Source of the DNA: DAOTUB01 sp034437455
Lineage (GTDB): Bacteria > Chloroflexota > Anaerolineae > B4-G1
Assembly: GCA_034437455.1 (NCBI GenBank)
Contig: DAOTUB010000069.1
Coordinates: 1-22,272 of the forward strand
DNA: 22,272 nucleotides
Direction of reading: 5' to 3'
Shown: positions 7,645 through 14,412 of the stretch, in pieces
Layout of the letters: the number at the start of each line of letters is the position of its first letter
Position numbering within the stretch: the first letter of the stretch is position 1
Notes under the pieces: model-generated
The model's input: the letters and a program-made list of their open reading frames with translations, nothing else
What the model was told of the DNA's origin: nothing
Databases searched by the model: none
Position numbers and translations under genes: made by a program

Positions 7645-7739
7645 AGCTGATAAGCGGATGGCGCGGCAATCGTCACCGGCCCCTTATTACTGGGGCATAC
7701 CCCCTATAGCGAAAGAATATCTGCATCCGCTTATCCGCT
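7645..7739. repeat. Imperfect long-loop inverted repeat between two operons
   Basis: GATAAGCGGATG (7649-7660) is exactly complementary to CATCCGCTTATC (7724-7735). Three more pairs beyond one mismatch extend the arms to 16 positions. The loop is about 63 bases. It sits in the 219-base gap between the end of the GH3-like gene and the promoter of the AI-2E operon. It has no T-run on the minus strand. It could be a transcript-end structure for the upstream unit or a degenerate MITE/REP-like element. Confidence 0.55.
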
Positions 7740-7783
7740 ATGCCGAAGGCAATCCGTTGCATCGACCAGGCGGTACACAAAAC

Positions 7784-8932
7784 TTACAACCGTCCCAGGT
7801 TGAGCGTCATAAACTCGTCCCAGATATAACGCAGGGGCGTCTCCCACCGGTCGCGACCGATGCAGCGGAAATAGGGAGAGCGGAAGGCGAGGATCAAGTC
7901 GCCGATTTTGTAGCGAGGGAGGATAGGCGTCGAGACGACCAAGCTCCCCATCTCGCCCGGCCGCATCTCGTGCAGCATCTTGGTGCCTGACCGGGTCTCG
8001 ATCTCGAAGAAGAACAGGTCATAGTTGGGCACCCAGGCCCGCTTTTCGTCTCGCTGCTGGCCGAACATCCCCTCGGTGGCGCCATAGATCTCGCGGATGA
8101 CGACGGGGCCGTACAGGGCGGTCAGCGCCGGTTCGTAGCGCGTGTTGATCCCCGGCACGCTGCCCAGGGTCATGATGTGCGGTCGCCACAGGTCCTTGGG
8201 GTAGACGGAGTGCGCCCGTCGCAGGTAGCGGGCGAAGCGAGTGGCGGTTGGGCAGACGCCGCCCACCAGGGTGACGCTCTCCTCCTTGCATTTCTCATAA
8301 GCCAGCTCAAAACGGGCCTCCCAATCGCGAATCGTCTTGCCGCCTCCCAGCGCGTCGATCTCCTCCTGGGACGGCGCCGACCGGATCGGCGTGAAGGTCG
8401 AGACGAATCTGGTATAGATGCCCGAGCTGTACCCGTATTCGACCTCCCGCTCCCCCACCTGTACCGTCCCCACGACCGAGGGGAAATTCAGATTCAGGTT
8501 GACCCCCTCGAACAGCTCATACCGCCCGCTATCGAGCACATAGTTCATCATCGCCCGCCCGGCGCTGATGCGCATCATCAGGTCGGTGGGCGTCATGGGG
8601 ATGAACTTGGACTCGCCCTTCGTCGTGCCGCGCGTGATCGCCCAGCCTACCGGCTCTTCGTTGAGGAGCAGACTCACCTCTCCACCCATCACCCGCTGGA
8701 TGAGCGGCTTGTACTCCTCGTAGGTCGTGACGGGGAAGGCGCGGCGATACTCCTCGACGGTTTCGATCTGCGAGGCGCCGTGCTGCTTGCCATAGTCGGT
8801 CTGGGCATAAGCCTGCACGAGGCGCTGGAGCACCTCTCGTTGGGCCTTGGCCGGATCCGCCACGGCGTCGCGCCAGGGCTGTACGAGGGCCTGCAACGTG
8901 TTGCTCAGTGTTTTGGGGTTACTTCCGGCCAT
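7784..8932 (-). CDS. GH3 auxin-responsive-promoter-like acyl-adenylating enzyme, short form
   Basis: This 382-residue protein resembles the GH3 branch of the adenylate-forming (ANL) superfamily. Visible motifs are the phosphate-binding TRGTTKGESKFIPMT (100-114), YGATEG (283-288) and YKIGD (341-345), in the usual order. Enzymes with these motifs activate a carboxylate with ATP to an acyl-adenylate; plant members then join it to an amino acid. Plant GH3 proteins are about 570-600 residues. This one stops about 37 residues after YKIGD, so almost the whole C-terminal lid domain is missing. The ending around residues 359-382 is smooth, and no coding continuation was seen in the 219 bases after the stop, so it may be a naturally short family. 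The substrate is unknown. It is the last gene of a co-oriented series, 4 bases after a membrane protein gene. Confidence 0.75.
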   Translation of the reverse strand: MAGSNPKTLSNTLQALVQPWRDAVADPAKAQREVLQRLVQAYAQTDYGKQHGASQIETVEEYRRAFPVTTYEEYKPLIQRVMGGEVSLLLNEEPVGWAITRGTTKGESKFIPMTPTDLMMRISAGRAMMNYVLDSGRYELFEGVNLNLNFPSVVGTVQVGEREVEYGYSSGIYTRFVSTFTPIRSAPSQEEIDALGGGKTIRDWEARFELAYEKCKEESVTLVGGVCPTATRFARYLRRAHSVYPKDLWRPHIMTLGSVPGINTRYEPALTALYGPVVIREIYGATEGMFGQQRDEKRAWVPNYDLFFFEIETRSGTKMLHEMRPGEMGSLVVSTPILPRYKIGDLILAFRSPYFRCIGRDRWETPLRYIWDEFMTLNLGRL

Positions 8933-8936
8933 TCGG

Positions 8937-9353
8937 CTAGTCGCGCGGGAGAAAGCCGCGGATCAAGACGGACACGCCGATGCCGATCAGGATCAGCGGC
9001 CAGATCAGATCCCAACTCACCAGGTTCCCCAGCCCGATGCCCAACAGGATGACGGCGAAAACGACAGAACCTCCCACCCCACGCCGGTAGACCGGCACGA
9101 GCAGACGAACCACCACCTCCAGGAGCACGATCACGCCAGCCCCAAGAAAGCCCAACGACCAGGGTTCGACGCGAGAGCCCAGGATCAGCACGTCGTCCAA
9201 AAGCCCCATATTCCCGATGAGCAGCATCGCGCCGAACCAGATGAGGATGGCGGCCCACACGATGGCGCTGAGCGGGTCACGACGCCACTTTTCGTCCCAT
9301 TTCTCCTCTTGCTTCTCGTCCTCTTTGCCGCGAAATTCTCGGTCGGACATCAT
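8937..9353 (-). CDS. Four-helix membrane protein of LiaF/DUF5668-like appearance
   Basis: This 138-residue protein has a very charged N-terminus (about residues 1-27, many Glu, Lys, Asp and Arg). Four hydrophobic helices follow at about 29-50, 65-88, 95-112 and 116-135, and the end is RGFLPRD. The pattern of short helices with Trp-Pro and Gly-rich turns (LIWPLILIGIG) recalls the transmembrane domain shared by LiaI/LiaF and DUF5668 proteins. This is pattern recognition, not a firm match. The ribosome-binding site AAGGAGGG directly precedes the ATG-ATG start. It lies 14 bases after the repeat membrane protein and 4 bases before the GH3-like gene. No catalytic residues are visible. Confidence 0.6.
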   Translation of the reverse strand: MMSDREFRGKEDEKQEEKWDEKWRRDPLSAIVWAAILIWFGAMLLIGNMGLLDDVLILGSRVEPWSLGFLGAGVIVLLEVVVRLLVPVYRRGVGGSVVFAVILLGIGLGNLVSWDLIWPLILIGIGVSVLIRGFLPRD

Positions 9354-9367
9354 TCCCTCCTTTTCAA

Positions 9368-9997
9368 TTATTTTCTACGTACAAACTGGCGCACCAGGAT
9401 CCAGACGCCCGCCAGGATCAGCACGACGGGACCGACGTACTCCACCGCGGTCTCGGCGATGAGGAAAGCCAGACCCATCACCCCCATGATACCGCCGGGG
9501 ATGAGCGCCCACCAGTTTGTGGTATCACGTGCATACACCACAAAGAAGGGAATGGCGATGGCAAACATCACGTAAGCCGGAACCAACAGGTCGTTGAGCA
9601 CCCCCAGGCCGATCAACCCGATCATCACGCCGATGACGATCATCACGTAAGCCGGGATGAGCGCCCACCACTGCTCGCGGTCGCGCAGAAACACCACCAG
9701 GAATGGCAGCGCGATGACGGCCATCACGTAGGTGGCGATGGCTTCGTCTCGCAGAATTTCCAATTCGATCAACGCGATCAATCCGGCGATCGCCCACATC
9801 ACATAAGCCGGGATGAGCAAACCCCAGTCAGAACGATCTGTGAGATAGACGCCGAACACGACCAGCCCGGCCAGGGCGAGTACCGCGCTCCATACCCAGG
9901 CGGTGAGATCGGCGTACATCTCTACCAACGCCACGATGCCGAACAAGATCAGCATACTGCCCCAGATTAGACTTTGCCTTCTCGCTCGTGAATCCAT
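9368..9997 (-). CDS. Membrane protein built from three 52-residue repeats
   Basis: This is a 209-residue, almost wholly hydrophobic protein with about eight predicted membrane helices. It contains an internal repeat with an exact period of 52 residues. IPAYVM occurs at 62-67 and 114-119 and appears as IPGGIM at 166-171, each preceded by an acidic-Trp segment (SDWGLL, EQWWAL, TNWWAL). A second repeated block, YVM followed by an Ile/Ala/Pro helix, sits at 90 and 142. The repeat is also visible in the DNA, as ATCACGTAAGCCGG-like copies near 9566, 9644 and 9798. Duplication of a two-helix unit is the likely origin. No known family is recognised. Its start has a strong AAAGGAGGA site. Neighbours are a lipoprotein upstream and a four-helix membrane protein downstream. 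Confidence 0.65.
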   Translation of the reverse strand: MDSRARRQSLIWGSMLILFGIVALVEMYADLTAWVWSAVLALAGLVVFGVYLTDRSDWGLLIPAYVMWAIAGLIALIELEILRDEAIATYVMAVIALPFLVVFLRDREQWWALIPAYVMIVIGVMIGLIGLGVLNDLLVPAYVMFAIAIPFFVVYARDTTNWWALIPGGIMGVMGLAFLIAETAVEYVGPVVLILAGVWILVRQFVRRK

Positions 9998-10054
9998 GCT
10001 CTCTGTCCTCCTTTCCTGCTCAGGATGAACCGCTAGCTAACTCCACAGATCTTT

Positions 10055-11851
10055 TCACTCCAAAGGCGCGTAAAAGCCGGATACGACGACGGTTACGGGG
10101 ATTTGTTTTCTATCGGCGAGTGAATCCGGCAGTTTGAACCGGAATTCATACGACTCGCCGCCGTGGATGCCCAGACACTCTCGATCTCTTTCGGCCACCT
10201 GGGCTGCACCGTCGGATCCGGCTTCTGCGCGGATCTCGATTCCATCGGCCACAATGTAGAGAGCATCAATGAACGAGATTTCGGTTTTCTCTTCAGCGAT
10301 TCGGAGGATGACGGAACCGTCAACGACCTCGATCAGGCCGATGTCGGTCGTCTCCGTCTGCTCGCGCTGTTTTCCACGGACGTTTCGCAGTATCTCTGTC
10401 CTTCTTTCAAAAGTCCGGCCATTGTAGACGTACAGCCACGGACAGGCCCAACCATCCGCATCGGTCAGGTTGAACCGGATAACGCTCTCTCCCAGTCCGA
10501 TCACGATCTCCTGGTAATCAGTCGACGCGCCGCCCCCCGTTACACCCGCGTACAAGATGGTATCTTCCGGAACCCCCGCCTCCTCCTTGCTGATGGGCGC
10601 CGCGACGAAGGCCGCGGCCACGTGGTACGTTCCCGGCTCAAACTCGCCGCGGAAATGGCCCTCGGGGACCTCGTACACGTATTCCAAAGCCCAGGAAAAT
10701 TCTTCTCGGCCTTCCCGCATAGACAAAATGTCCGGACCGGCCAGGAAATTGATGCTGCTAAAAACATCGTCGGCAGTGGCCCGATCCACCTCGCTTGCGG
10801 GCATCACGAGGACGAAATGCCTGATGTTCTCCGCCTCTCTCGTATAACTGAACGTCTCGCGATACCAGTTGCCGGTGTAATCAATGTCCGCTTCGAGGAA
10901 TCCCACAGGCGCGATCCGCAAAGAGTTGACGAGCGCGTCGAGCGCCGCCAGGTCAGGCGTAAAACTGGAGCTATCTAGCGCGTCCAACTGCCGTTCCGTT
11001 TCCTCGTTGTATTCCCGCATCACGGCGCCTGCCTGCACACCATCCGCCGGCAGCTCTGGAACCGGGAGCGCGGCCTCGTTCGTGTTCTCCGCAGGATCAA
11101 AGGCGCTGAGCAATATCGGGGCCGAGATCGGAAACATCACCTCGACATAGTATTTCCCATCGTCGGTAAGCCCGTGAAACTCGTACTGAAGGGATTCGTT
11201 ATTGGCAAAGAAGAGGTCTTGACCTTTCATCACTACCGCGCGAATCCCCATCCCGCCCTGAAACCAGATGTGTTCGGTCCGAGCGCGCAGGAGGATGTGC
11301 GCCATCAGCACCGGGAAATAGTCATTCGACTGCGCCTCGATGGCCGAACGCAGGTCGCCAATGACGTCGTCGCCAAACGGAAGCCCCTCCCGATACGAGG
11401 CCACCGGATGCACGATCACGCACCCCACGGCTCGACACCAGCCATCGGGCGCGAAGGAGAACTGAGCATAACCAGGCGAATCCGACGCCGTATCTGCGAA
11501 CACGGCGTCGCCCAGAGCAGGGTCGACGGTGAAGCTGATGCCATGGTAGAACACATTCGGGCCTTCCAACTGACCCTCTGCTGGCGTGAGCGTCGGTTTG
11601 GGTGTGGGCGATGGTGGTGGCGGCGGCGCTTCCGTTGGTCTCGCAGTAGCAGTGCTGGTGGGGATAGGAGTTTGCGTCGCTATAGGTGTCGCGGTAGCTG
11701 TGTTGGCAGGTAAGCTCACCGTTGGAGAAGCCGTTGCTTCAGACGACGCAGTCCTGGTCGGTGGTACTGCAACAGTTACTTGTACCTCTGTCGGGGCACA
11801 AGCGCTTGTGATGAAAACAACTAGTGAGAGAAATAAAACACATCTAAACAT
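10055..11851 (-). CDS. Large surface lipoprotein with Thr/Pro-rich linker
   Basis: This 598-residue exported protein starts with a short signal peptide (residues 1-17) and a probable lipobox TSAC with Cys18. A low-complexity linker rich in Thr, Pro, Ala and Ser covers roughly 19-90. It is followed by a large mixed alpha/beta region from about 97, which begins VFYHGISF, and a C-terminal beta-rich domain from about 480 to 598. This layout is common in Chloroflexota surface proteins. No catalytic motif is obvious, and several isolated Cys (such as in WCRAVGC) might form a disulfide. I cannot assign a function. It lies 34 bases after the small helical-protein gene and 57 bases before the repeat membrane protein, so it may belong to the same transcript as the M48 peptidase module. 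Confidence 0.7.
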   Translation of the reverse strand: MFRCVLFLSLVVFITSACAPTEVQVTVAVPPTRTASSEATASPTVSLPANTATATPIATQTPIPTSTATARPTEAPPPPPSPTPKPTLTPAEGQLEGPNVFYHGISFTVDPALGDAVFADTASDSPGYAQFSFAPDGWCRAVGCVIVHPVASYREGLPFGDDVIGDLRSAIEAQSNDYFPVLMAHILLRARTEHIWFQGGMGIRAVVMKGQDLFFANNESLQYEFHGLTDDGKYYVEVMFPISAPILLSAFDPAENTNEAALPVPELPADGVQAGAVMREYNEETERQLDALDSSSFTPDLAALDALVNSLRIAPVGFLEADIDYTGNWYRETFSYTREAENIRHFVLVMPASEVDRATADDVFSSINFLAGPDILSMREGREEFSWALEYVYEVPEGHFRGEFEPGTYHVAAAFVAAPISKEEAGVPEDTILYAGVTGGGASTDYQEIVIGLGESVIRFNLTDADGWACPWLYVYNGRTFERRTEILRNVRGKQREQTETTDIGLIEVVDGSVILRIAEEKTEISFIDALYIVADGIEIRAEAGSDGAAQVAERDRECLGIHGGESYEFRFKLPDSLADRKQIPVTVVVSGFYAPLE

Positions 11852-11885
11852 TGTCCCACCCTGTGATCGACCGTTCTCCCAACGC

Positions 11886-12338
11886 TCAATCTTCCGGCAG
11901 GCTGAGCGCTGCTGCTACCTTGTCCAAGATCGTTTGCTCGGCAACGCTCATCTTGTCGCCTGTGCTGAACCAGGTTTCCTCCGTCGCCTCGGCTACCCGT
12001 CTACCAACGTCCAGTAGGAAGCTCCTGAACCCGGCCAAGTCTGGCTCAGCCTTTCGAACGAGCACGTCCCTTGCCCGTTCGAGGGCCTGGATTGATTCTT
12101 CCACTGTGGCTCTTGGGTTTGCCTTTGTCTGTCCAGCTTGGGCGGACACGACAGCCGCCACGAGTTCATTATCCGACTCGTACCTTTCTAGTGCGGCAGA
12201 GAATGCCCCGATCTCTTCTTCCTGTTCCTCGTCCTCCTGCGCGCCGGCTTCGGCACTTACGAGCGCAAAGTAAACCCAGTAGGGCGCATCCTGCAACAGT
12301 TGCCACTCTGATTCAGTGAAATCGTGTCTGACAGTCAT
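11886..12338 (-). CDS. Small helical protein, possibly TerB-like
   Basis: This 150-residue protein starts at the ATG at 12338 (MTVRHDF), which has AAAGGGG about 6 bases upstream. A start at 12371 lacks such a site. The sequence is mostly helical and acidic. It begins FTESEWQLLQDAPYWV, has an EDEEQEEEIG stretch near residues 40-50, and ends in a helix pattern SVAEQTILDKVAAAL. That ending resembles the last helices of TerB-like or related stress-protein domains; this is a weak resemblance, not an assignment. There is no signal peptide or membrane segment. It lies between a YbjN-like gene and a lipoprotein gene, and shares a possible TerB theme with the M48 peptidase two genes upstream. Confidence 0.6.
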   Translation of the reverse strand: MTVRHDFTESEWQLLQDAPYWVYFALVSAEAGAQEDEEQEEEIGAFSAALERYESDNELVAAVVSAQAGQTKANPRATVEESIQALERARDVLVRKAEPDLAGFRSFLLDVGRRVAEATEETWFSTGDKMSVAEQTILDKVAAALSLPED

Positions 12339-12392
12339 TTTGTACCCCTTTTCGCCTGATATGTTGAACAACTACCGTGCTATATGAGACGT

Positions 12393-12839
12393 CTAGAACA
12401 AGTCCACCCCCAGCTTTTTCTCCATGTCATCGGCAGCTCTGGATAACATGCGGACAATGGCTTCGAATTCCTGTGGCTGCATGGTGTGCGCAAGCTGCGT
12501 GCTGAAGGCTACGAGATAGTCGTTCTCCCCCTGTCGTTCGATGCCCCACGACCCGTGAGCAAATTTCGTATTTTTGCGCAATAGATCGTTCGCGACGTCC
12601 TGGCTCAACAACTGGTCGGCCGGCATTTGAAGAGCCGGCGAAGAGAACCCTATCACGAGATTCCCCTTGTGATCCAGCCCTAAAGGCTTGACAAAGACGT
12701 TCTGCTTTCTTCCCTCGCCCATGTTAAAGAGGACGATGACCAGAGTGTGGCTACGCTTGACGACCTTCAACCCCGCCTCTGCGGCTATCTTTTCGATAAA
12801 TTCAGCAAAAGACGCTCCATCTTCTCCCAGGTTATACAT
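12393..12839 (-). CDS. YbjN / type III chaperone-like fold protein
   Basis: This 148-residue protein has the helix-strand-strand-helix order typical of YbjN and CesT-like chaperone folds. An N-terminal helix (about 8-23) is followed by antiparallel strands (KVVKRSHTLVIVLF, KQNVFVKPLG, GNLVIGFSS). Next come a loop helix (LLSQDVANDLLRKN), two further strands (HGSWGIERQ, DYLVAFSTQLA), and a C-terminal helix from about 118. Proteins with this fold bind other proteins rather than catalyse reactions. The ribosome-binding site AGGAGGGG lies about 5 bases upstream of the ATG. It starts 43 bases after the M48 peptidase stop and precedes the helical protein by 54 bases. It might be a substrate-presenting partner of the peptidase, which is inferred from position only. 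Confidence 0.6.
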   Translation of the reverse strand: MYNLGEDGASFAEFIEKIAAEAGLKVVKRSHTLVIVLFNMGEGRKQNVFVKPLGLDHKGNLVIGFSSPALQMPADQLLSQDVANDLLRKNTKFAHGSWGIERQGENDYLVAFSTQLAHTMQPQEFEAIVRMLSRAADDMEKKLGVDLF

Positions 12840-12882
12840 GTTTTCCCCTCCTTTGATCTATCTGGCTTTTTGGCTGTGACGA

Positions 12883-14121
12883 CTATCCAATCATCAAAAG
12901 CATCTGCTCGACAAAGAGGGGGTTGACCTTGAGCGCCTCGCACACCTGACGCAACACGGCCTTTTCCTCCTCCGCCAGATGCTCGTCTGCCTGAGCGACC
13001 ACGATGAGCTTTTGCACCAGCGCGTGCCTCTCGTGGGGCGGCATTCTCATACATCCCTTTGCGGCCTGTTGAAATTTTTCCTCGATCAGCACCGACGGGT
13101 CTGATGCGCGCGCTATCTCTGCCTCGGCTTGCTGTACGGCCTGCTCATCAACCATATTGCGAATGCTCGTGGATTCTAACGCATCTGTGTCCCCATCGCT
13201 GGCCGCCACCCAGTAGCTTCCCCACAACAGACAATCCGTCGCCGCGTCTTGGTTCGCTTCGGCTGTCTCCGGCTCCATAAATTCGAGCAACTCGTTGATT
13301 TTCTCGTCCACTTTTTCAACCGGCATCAGCGCGGGAGAACGGTCGAGCAACTCGGTCAGCAGCGTGGATTCCCAAAAATAATGCAGCGCCGTCACGCGCA
13401 GCGGGTTGAACGGATGGCTGGAGAACCAGTCTCGCGCGTCGTGAACCGAGTCCGACAGCGCCTGGATGTCTCGCATTTGAGAGACGTAATCCTCGACGTT
13501 GAATTGCGCCAGCGATTCCGTCAGCCCGCACGAGAGCTTGATCAAGGAGGTCGTGGCGGCGTGAACGTCCTGGCAACAGAGCAACCCCACGCGGTCCGCC
13601 GAAAGCTCGGCGCGTCGGCTCCAGGACATCAGCCGCATGGCCTGGTTGCCCGGAATACTACCACCCGACTTGGTCAACATCGCACGCACCGGCAAAGCGT
13701 GGTGCCCGTAGGATACGTGCCCCAGTTCGTGGCCGATGACAAAGAGCAATTCCTCCTCTGCCATCTTTTCGATCAGGCTGGAGGTGAGCAAGAGCGAGAT
13801 CTGCCCTTCGCCCGTGTCTATGCACATGGCGTTCTGGCGCGCGTCGTCGCACACATAGATCTCCACGCCCCTTTCCCGAAGGCCCGTGACGTCCTGCGCC
13901 CATCTGACGTTTTCTACGAGCGAGGGAATGATGCGATCCGTAATTCTCAACCCACTGGCGAGCAGGCGTCGGCGATGCGCCTCCGTTTCGTCTCGCTTCC
14001 CAAGCTCGGCAGCCCGTTGCTGTATCCCTGGATCACGTCGGATCTCCTCAAACTCTCGTCGCTCGGACTCGAACCGTACCTGGGCAACGGCGTTTTTGCC
14101 AGGCTTCTTTAATTGTTCCAC
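12883..14121 (-). CDS. M48 family metallopeptidase with C-terminal TerB-like domain
   Basis: This 412-residue zinc metallopeptidase has HELGH (131-135), where the two His and Glu132 form the zinc and catalytic site. The second zinc ligand region is AELSAD (171-176), with Glu172 as the third ligand. This is the standard M48 layout. Unlike HtpX or Oma1-type enzymes, no membrane helices or signal peptide are seen, so it should be cytoplasmic. The first 50 residues are highly charged. The C-terminal 48 residues (ALVQKLIVVAQADEHLAEEEK and following) match the end of a TerB-like helical domain with its acidic DxxLxxEE pattern. The start is GTG at 14121, chosen because AAGGGGGA lies about 6 bases upstream. 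It heads a series of minus-strand genes and has a promoter-like site at 14200-14227. Confidence 0.8.
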   Translation of the reverse strand: MEQLKKPGKNAVAQVRFESERREFEEIRRDPGIQQRAAELGKRDETEAHRRRLLASGLRITDRIIPSLVENVRWAQDVTGLRERGVEIYVCDDARQNAMCIDTGEGQISLLLTSSLIEKMAEEELLFVIGHELGHVSYGHHALPVRAMLTKSGGSIPGNQAMRLMSWSRRAELSADRVGLLCCQDVHAATTSLIKLSCGLTESLAQFNVEDYVSQMRDIQALSDSVHDARDWFSSHPFNPLRVTALHYFWESTLLTELLDRSPALMPVEKVDEKINELLEFMEPETAEANQDAATDCLLWGSYWVAASDGDTDALESTSIRNMVDEQAVQQAEAEIARASDPSVLIEEKFQQAAKGCMRMPPHERHALVQKLIVVAQADEHLAEEEKAVLRQVCEALKVNPLFVEQMLLMIG

Positions 14122-14199
14122 AAGTGTCCCCCTTGTGACTCCGCTCTGCTGAATGGAAACACCCCACGGCTAATACAATTCCCTGTAAGTGGTAAGTCT

Positions 14200-14227
14200 A
14201 TTTTACTCGTTTCTACTGTGAGGGCAA
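14200..14227 (-). promoter_or_regulatory. Possible sigma70 promoter for the M48 peptidase series
   Basis: On the minus strand, TTGCCC (14222-14227) and TAAAAT (14200-14205) are separated by 16 bases. Both hexamers differ from consensus by one or two bases. The site is about 80 bases upstream of the GTG start. A two-copy 7-bp repeat (GTAAGTG/GTAAGTC, 14185-14198) lies just downstream of it. Confidence 0.4.
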
Positions 14228-14327
14228 ATCAGCCCTGGGCGGCCTCTTGCACCAATTCCAGACTACCTCGGCAAAGCGGCGGCCTACGTATCCCAAGTGG
14301 TCGCGCCATCCAGGCCTGCCCATCCAC

Positions 14328-14355
14328 TTGACGTTGCGTCCTGCTTTGTTATAAT
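14328..14355 (+). promoter_or_regulatory. Near-consensus sigma70 promoter for prfA
   Basis: TTGACG (14328-14333) and TATAAT (14350-14355) are separated by 16 bases. This is the best promoter match in the window. Transcription would start near 14362, giving a leader of about 50 bases before prfA. The rest of the 291-base gap between the divergent M48 and prfA genes shows only the minus-strand promoter and a short two-copy repeat. Confidence 0.75.
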
Positions 14356-14370
14356 ACCTCCAGCGCGCGG

Positions 14371-14399
14371 GGTGGCCTGCCCAGGCCGCCTTGTTTTTT
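14371..14399 (+). terminator. Terminator-like hairpin and T-tract in the prfA leader
   Basis: GGTGGCCT (14371-14378) pairs with AGGCCGCC (14383-14390), giving 8 pairs including one G-U, around the loop GCCC. It is followed by TTGTTTTTT (14391-14399). It lies after the prfA promoter and ends 13 bases before the prfA ATG. No plus-strand gene ends nearby for it to terminate, so it looks like an attenuator in the prfA leader. Confidence 0.65.
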
Positions 14400-14412
14400 A
14401 GCCTGGAGGATT

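Noticed and set aside
8177..9052. 291-aa plus-strand ORF
   Set aside because: It is antisense to the GH3-like gene and the next membrane protein gene, with no recognisable domain.
9560..9820. Repeated ATCACGTAAGCCGG-like segments suggesting a CRISPR or interspersed repeat
   Set aside because: They keep codon phase and encode the repeated IPAYVM segments of a membrane protein, so they reflect an internal protein duplication.
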